In this document: piece after piece, positions 58,731-64,000 of the stretch
Position numbering within the stretch: position 1 is the first letter of the stretch
Layout of the letters: every line of letters begins with the position of its first letter
NCBI RefSeq assembly: GCF_000775285.1
Contig: NZ_JJML01000029.1
Span: forward strand, 51,428 to 115,427
Length of the DNA: 64,000 nt
Origin: Neosynechococcus sphagnicola sy1
GTDB taxonomy: Bacteria > Cyanobacteriota > Cyanobacteriia > Neosynechococcales > Neosynechococcaceae
Direction: 5' to 3'
The notes under the pieces: generated by a model
The model's input: the letters and a program-made list of their open reading frames with translations, nothing else
Database searches by the model: none
Told to the model about the DNA's origin: nothing
Made by a program: the position numbers and the translations under genes

Positions 58731-59094
58731 AGTGGCTAACGGGGTCAAAGCTGGGGGTGATGCCCTGAAAAGACCGTTCCCATCAATAGATTCCATAGAT
58801 TCGAATTTATTTTTATTGTTCCTTATTTTATATAGATAAAACTTAAAAATTATTGTGTAGTATTTAAGACTTTTAGAGAGAATTAGTCAGGATTAAAGGA
58901 AAAATATAAGCTTATAGATTTATTTAAGTCTGTTTTCTTATTGAAATCATATTTCCTGACCCTTCCCTTCCATCGACAGACATTGCAGAATAGGGCATGG
59001 GCAGCCAGCAGCAACGATCAACCCAGACTTGCAAGACTCAGCCCTGAATTCAATCCCCTGTTTTTATCCCTACCTTATTTAGGAGAGCCAACCC
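58731..59094 (+). other. Upstream region of chlL, AT-rich
   Basis: About 360 bases; 58800-58950 is strongly AT-rich (long A/T tracts) and likely carries the chlL promoter. I see no operator that can be named. The AGGAG about 9 bases before the GTG start is the ribosome-binding site. Confidence 0.5.
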
Positions 59095-59961
59095 GTGAAA
59101 CTTGCAGTTTATGGAAAAGGTGGCATCGGTAAATCGACAACGAGTTGTAATATTTCCGTTGCGCTAGCACGACGGGGCAAGAAAGTGCTGCAAATTGGCT
59201 GTGACCCCAAACACGACAGCACCTTCACCCTGACTGGCTTTCTGATTCCAACCATCATCGATACGCTGCAAGCCAAGGACTACCACTATGAGGATGTCTG
59301 GGCTGAGGACGTGATTTACAAAGGGTACGGTGGTGTCGATTGTGTCGAAGCGGGCGGCCCTCCGGCAGGTGCGGGGTGCGGCGGCTATGTTGTCGGTGAA
59401 ACCGTCAAGCTCCTGAAGGAACTGAATGCGTTTGATGAGTACGATGTCATCCTCTTTGATGTTTTGGGTGATGTGGTTTGTGGTGGGTTTGCTGCCCCCC
59501 TCAACTACGCAGACTACTGCATGATCGTTACAGACAATGGCTTTGATGCCCTCTTTGCTGCGAACCGCATTGCCGCTTCTGTGCGGGAAAAAGCCCGGAC
59601 GCATCCGCTGCGTCTCGCGGGACTAATTGGCAACCGCACCTCTAAGCGGGACTTGATCGACAAGTATATTGAATCGGTGCCGATGCCGGTTCTGGAGATA
59701 TTGCCGCTGATCGAAGACATTCGCGTGTCCCGCGTCAAGGGTAAGACCCTCTTTGAGATGGCGGAAACCGACCCTTCTCTGACCTATGTTTGCGACTACT
59801 ACCTGAACATTGCAGATCAGATTCTGGCCAGACCGGAAGGGGTGGTGCCCAATGATTCCCCCGACCGGGATTTGTTTGCCCTCTTGTCTGACTTCTATCT
59901 CAATCCGACCCAGCCGACCGCTCCGGCGGAAGAAGCAAGACTCGACCTGATGATGGTTTAA
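59095..59961 (+). CDS. chlL: Light-independent protochlorophyllide reductase, iron protein ChlL
   Basis: Homologue of nitrogenase NifH that passes electrons to ChlN-ChlB for dark reduction of protochlorophyllide. 288 residues. Marks: [20 protein letters not shown] (P-loop), [14 protein letters not shown], the 4Fe-4S cysteines in [14 protein letters not shown] and [16 protein letters not shown], and [23 protein letters not shown] start with AGGAG upstream. ChlB is not in the window. Confidence 0.98.
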   Translation: MKLAVYGKGGIGKSTTSCNISVALARRGKKVLQIGCDPKHDSTFTLTGFLIPTIIDTLQAKDYHYEDVWAEDVIYKGYGGVDCVEAGGPPAGAGCGGYVVGETVKLLKELNAFDEYDVILFDVLGDVVCGGFAAPLNYADYCMIVTDNGFDALFAANRIAASVREKARTHPLRLAGLIGNRTSKRDLIDKYIESVPMPVLEILPLIEDIRVSRVKGKTLFEMAETDPSLTYVCDYYLNIADQILARPEGVVPNDSPDRDLFALLSDFYLNPTQPTAPAEEARLDLMMV

Positions 59962-60190
59962 AAGGGAACGGCATGGTGATCCTTGGCAATTGGGGCAACT
60001 GTGAGGCGGTAAGCAGCGAGGTTGTTCTGGTGCCCAACCCTGAACAAGTCTGGGGTTGTGTTCTTAAGCGCTTGACTTATGACTCGGAGATTCGCCATGC
60101 TGCATTCGGATAGTTGCAGGCAGCATCACAACTCAAGAGGTTGGCCTGTAATAATTCGGCTGCACCCCTTTCAAAGCATTGAGGCATTGC

Positions 60191-60631
60191 GTGGACATTC
60201 AACGGCTTCGCCAATCTCTAAGGATTAAATGGTTGAATTACTACCGAGAGAATCGCCACTGGTTGGCACTGATGGGAGTGTGGGTTAACTGTGATGGGCA
60301 ACGTCGTCCATCTTCTAGTTTTATCCTGGCCTCCCTCTCGGTTTTAGAACCTCAACTGACACAAATCTTGCCGCTGATTGTTGACCTGAACCATAACCCA
60401 GACCGGATTGTGCGAGTCCTGGGTCTGAATTTTAATCCAGAGATAGAGCTAGAGAAAGTCTCGGTTGATCGACTTGAGACGGACAAATCAGTCAGGTTCC
60501 TACCAGGTGGGGAGGCTCAAGCGGTGGCATTTAACAGTACCACCAGAGCCAGTAGCCTTTCTACAGCCATGGATGAGGCCTGCCGGGGTAGTCGCCAAGA
60601 AGCCACTGAAATTGTCCATGATCGCGAATAA
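60191..60631 (+). CDS. DUF5331 protein between chlL and chlN
   Basis: About 146 residues. The N-terminus MDIQRLRQSLRIKWLNYYRE with NRHWLALMGVWVNCDGQRRP and SSFILASLSVLEPQLTQILP matches the DUF5331 family, found in cyanobacteria beside chlL-chlN. Function unknown; proximity suggests a role in the dark reductase or its assembly (inference). I use the GTG at 60191 because the family starts at this position; an ATT/ATG-like start 4 codons earlier has no support. It lies about 230 bases after chlL and 48 bases before chlN. Confidence 0.8.
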   Translation: MDIQRLRQSLRIKWLNYYRENRHWLALMGVWVNCDGQRRPSSSFILASLSVLEPQLTQILPLIVDLNHNPDRIVRVLGLNFNPEIELEKVSVDRLETDKSVRFLPGGEAQAVAFNSTTRASSLSTAMDEACRGSRQEATEIVHDRE

Positions 60632-60657
60632 ACTGCTGATTCTACACCAGAGATTGA

Positions 60658-62088
<1,431 letters not shown>

Positions 62089-62148
62089 CTTTTCCTGTGG
62101 GAAACCAAGCACTGTAGTTAGGAGGGGCAACTGAGTGAGGTTTCTCCT

Positions 62149-62168
62149 TTGGAGACGCTACGCGAACG
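62149..62168 (+). repeat. Short dispersed cyanobacterial repeat motif
   Basis: GGAGACGCTACGCGAACG matches a short palindrome-rich motif that recurs in many cyanobacterial genomes. Only one copy is evident in this window. It sits just before the antitoxin-like gene. Confidence 0.35.
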
Positions 62169-62206
62169 ATGCCTCCGAAAAAAAGCGACTGGACAAGAAC
62201 CGTCCC

Positions 62207-62434
62207 ATGACCACGATCACGATTCGCATTCCCGAAGATGTGATTGAGGATTTGAAGCGGGTTGCAGCATTGCTTGGTTTTTCAGGGTATCAACCTCTGG
62301 TGTGTGCTTACATTGGGCAAGGGCTTCGCACTGACTTAGAACGGTTAGAGGGAGATATGGTATTTGCATTGATCGCTATACGCCCCATCGCCCTGCTGTT
62401 TACTCGAATTCGCTCTTTAACCTGTAAGCCTTGA
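62207..62434 (+). CDS. Small antitoxin-like protein, probably decayed at its C-terminus
   Basis: The N-terminal half MTTITIRIPEDVIEDLKRVA with LLGFSGYQPLVCAYIGQGLR looks like a ribbon-helix-helix antitoxin of the CopG/BrnA kind. From about residue 50 the frame turns hydrophobic (ALIAIRPIALLFTRI) and no longer fits, so the C-terminus appears frame-shifted or replaced. A short upstream frame MPPKKSDWTRTVP ends over the ATG (TGA/ATG overlap), as expected if the true N-terminus was longer and one base was lost in the seven-A run near 62177. No toxin gene is present. I would call it a remnant. Confidence 0.45.
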   Translation: MTTITIRIPEDVIEDLKRVAALLGFSGYQPLVCAYIGQGLRTDLERLEGDMVFALIAIRPIALLFTRIRSLTCKP

Positions 62435-62520
62435 GTTACTTATGGTTGACTAAGATGCGTCAGCCAGCCAGCTCCGAAGCCTTTTTCATACAGGTGCCAT
62501 TTATTACTTTCTAAACATCC

Positions 62521-62673
62521 CCTTAGAGGATATTTTAAAAGGGTAGGCTTTAGCCTCAAATACAACTCAGAGGCGCGATCGCAAACCCTGGAACCCTGAT
62601 TCTCTCGTATTAGCTTCTAGGTAGCTAGGGTGGTGAAACACACCCTGAAAGACTTTTAAAACATCCTCTTAGA
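62521..62673. repeat. MITE-like segment, about 152 bp with ~20-bp inverted ends
   Basis: The left end CCTTAGAGGATATTTTAAAA plus G is an exact 21-base match (opposite strand) to 17869-17889. The right end CTTTTAAAACATCCTCTTAG is its near inverse (two mismatches over about 20). The total length equals that of the first segment. The right end overlaps the stop codon (62669-62671) of the stress-protein gene. Inside is an AGGGTG/CACCCT hairpin near 62625-62645. Confidence 0.45.
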
Positions 62674-63201
62674 ACGTGACCGACATGCTATTTTCATAAC
62701 TGATTTTGTCGAGCATTTGTTTGGTCTGAATGATATCCTCGTCGCTCCCTGTCACAAGTATTATGAACTCGCCTGCATGGATTTGAGCCTCGTACATCAG
62801 GATCTCATGTTTCGGAATTCCTAGCCCCCCCAATGGCCCCGCCAGACCTCCTACAGCATCACCCCCAGTACTTTTCCCTTCTATCCAACTCGCCAACACT
62901 TCAGTAATAGGGCCAGCAATGACGATAGGAGCCATTCCAGGAATAAACAACACTCCAGCCCCTGCTAAAATGCCAAAAATACCTCCGACGAAACTATACC
63001 AATATCTACCTGCATCGGCACTAACTTTGGCTGTTTTTTTTCCAGGTTAAAAAATCCGCACACATCTTCGGTGGTCTGGTAATCTTTACCAATGATCGAG
63101 AGCTTCTGCATATCGAAGCCTTTTTCTTGCAGCTTTAATACAACTCTTTCTAATTCTGAAAAGGATGGAAAATGAGCAAGAATTGTATGTGTATGTTCCA
63201 T
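62669..63201 (-). CDS. General stress protein-like membrane protein, frameshifted
   Basis: Joined from two frames: the N-terminal part (MEHTHTILAHFPSFSELERV, KLSIIGKDYQTTEDVCGFFN) resembles YflT/general-stress folds, and the C-terminal part contains a glycine-rich hydrophobic hairpin (TAKVSADAGRYWYSFVGGIF, LFIPGMAPIVIAGPITEVL) and GGLGIPKHEILMYEAQIHAG. The join is at eight T (plus-strand) residues 63034-63041, one base short. Corrected length is about 177 residues. It runs on the same strand as the HdeD-type gene (about 140 bases apart) and may share its stress regulation. Confidence 0.72.
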
Positions 63202-63340
63202 GGGGGTTCCTTTATTAAAAATTGTTTGTGCGGTACAGCAACCCTAAATAAGTCGCAAACTAAATCAGCCCAAAATCCTTACCCAGAAAGAGTCAAAATT
63301 TACAAGTGACTGAAGACTGCTATAGCTCAAGTTTCTGGAT

Positions 63341-63895
63341 TTAATCTAATGTGCCTCGGCGTCCTGAATGAAAGGTGAGCATCCAAAATCCATCGAATAA
63401 GAGATTGATTCCAATTAAAATACCAATCAGCCAAGCTGCGCCTAAGGGAAAGTTAGACCAAACAAAAATACCGAAAATGATACCGATGATTCCACTTGCA
63501 AGCATCCATTCCCAGTTCAGTGACGATCGCCGCATTTGCAACGCAATCGATACTTGAATGATACCTTGCACAAAAATTGTAATGCCCAAAACCACCGTGA
63601 AGGCAATTACGCCTTCCAGGGGATTCGTCACCAGGAAAATACCTGCTAGTAGGTACAACAGACCTAGGATTGTTTTCCAAACAACTTGACCTGAATTTCT
63701 TGATTGCAGGGCATAAAGAATTTGTGAAATTCCGGCAAATATGAATACCCAGCCGAATAATAAGATTGAGGTAACAGCAACAAATAAAGGAAATAGGATC
63801 GAAATGATGCCTAAGATCATCATCAGCAAAGCGATCTTATTTGTCCATGCAGAGTTAAGAACCAAACCATCAGCTTCGGGGTCAGTAACTCTCAT
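63341..63895 (-). CDS. HdeD-family (DUF308) membrane protein
   Basis: About 184 residues with six predicted helices: KIALLMMILGIISILFPLFV, LLFGWVFIFAGISQILYALQ, LGLLYLLAGIFLVTNPLEG, VIAFTVVLGITIFVQGII, MLASGIIGIIFGIFVWSNFP and AAWLIGILIGINLLFDGFWM. This is the HdeD family linked to acid resistance in enterobacteria; its role in cyanobacteria is not established. I chose the ATG at 63895 because GGAGG lies about 5 bases upstream; an ATG at 63919 is also in frame. Confidence 0.9.
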   Translation of the reverse strand: MRVTDPEADGLVLNSAWTNKIALLMMILGIISILFPLFVAVTSILLFGWVFIFAGISQILYALQSRNSGQVVWKTILGLLYLLAGIFLVTNPLEGVIAFTVVLGITIFVQGIIQVSIALQMRRSSLNWEWMLASGIIGIIFGIFVWSNFPLGAAWLIGILIGINLLFDGFWMLTFHSGRRGTLD

Positions 63896-64000
63896 ATTAC
63901 CCTCCTTATGAATGAACATTCTGAGCTTATTAAAAGCTTGGCTTAATCATGCCTTATTTCTCTGGATTTGCCGCTGCGGCTAGAGCATCTAGTCTGGCGG

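Overview
This window is a piece of a cyanobacterial chromosome. It carries a form I RuBisCO operon with its assembly chaperone (rbcL-rbcX-rbcS), the light-independent protochlorophyllide reductase genes chlL and chlN, a complete aa3-type cytochrome oxidase locus (ctaC, ctaD, ctaE, ctaA, ctaB), cyanobacteria-typical unknowns (a complex-C cofactor assembly protein, an Slr1339-type salt stress protein, DUF5331) and many HIP1 octamers (GCGATCGC), including one inside a tRNA gene. Base composition is moderately GC-rich. I cannot fix the species from this alone.

Layout. 0-4.7 kb: mraY, a lower-GC block with an EF-hand membrane protein bracketed by a second copy of the mraY tail, a creatininase-family hydrolase and an orphan sugar permease. 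4.7-7.3 kb: rbcLXS with a dyad in the leader and a strong terminator. 7.4-15.2 kb: housekeeping and transport genes (MMPL exporter, deacetylase, CCB protein, chorismate mutase AroH, SppA, pentapeptide protein, ABC exporter). 15.2-28 kb: the most accessory stretch, with an HTH-NACHT NTPase, an AT-rich spacer with a MITE-like segment, an ene-reductase, a VWA/Slr1339 pair, a six-repeat lectin-like secreted protein, a CNB protein, an aspartyl protease, a GT39 glycosyltransferase with TPR-like tail, an antitoxin remnant and a transposase remnant. 28-46.5 kb: core metabolism (holB, sfsA, DUF3095, aroK, argB, DAHP synthase), a probable aromatic-carotenoid pair (CrtU/CruE-like plus Rieske oxygenase), an ABC exporter, rpsN, dut, an unusual tandem ThyX and pcrA. 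46.8-50.4 kb: tRNA-Arg, nagA/larC and a YrdC/Sua5 gene. 50.4-58.6 kb: the cytochrome oxidase genes and an ABC-2 exporter. 59-62 kb: chlL-DUF5331-chlN. 62-64 kb: a small antitoxin-like gene, a second MITE-like segment and two stress-type membrane proteins.

Functional links: rbcLXS and chlLN serve carbon fixation and dark chlorophyll synthesis. ctaCDE and ctaAB are divergent and together build haem A oxidase. aroH, aroK and DAHP synthase all belong to the shikimate/aromatic pathway but are scattered. dut and thyX are adjacent genes of dTTP supply.

Major caveat: nineteen genes are interrupted by one or two single-base frameshifts, most of them in homopolymer runs, and they include essential genes (mraY, argB, rpsN, ctaD). 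This looks like sequencing/assembly error rather than biology, so I annotate these as single genes and give the position of each break. Two breaks (ABC exporter near 13.83 kb, NACHT gene near 16.95 kb) are not in homopolymers and could be real.
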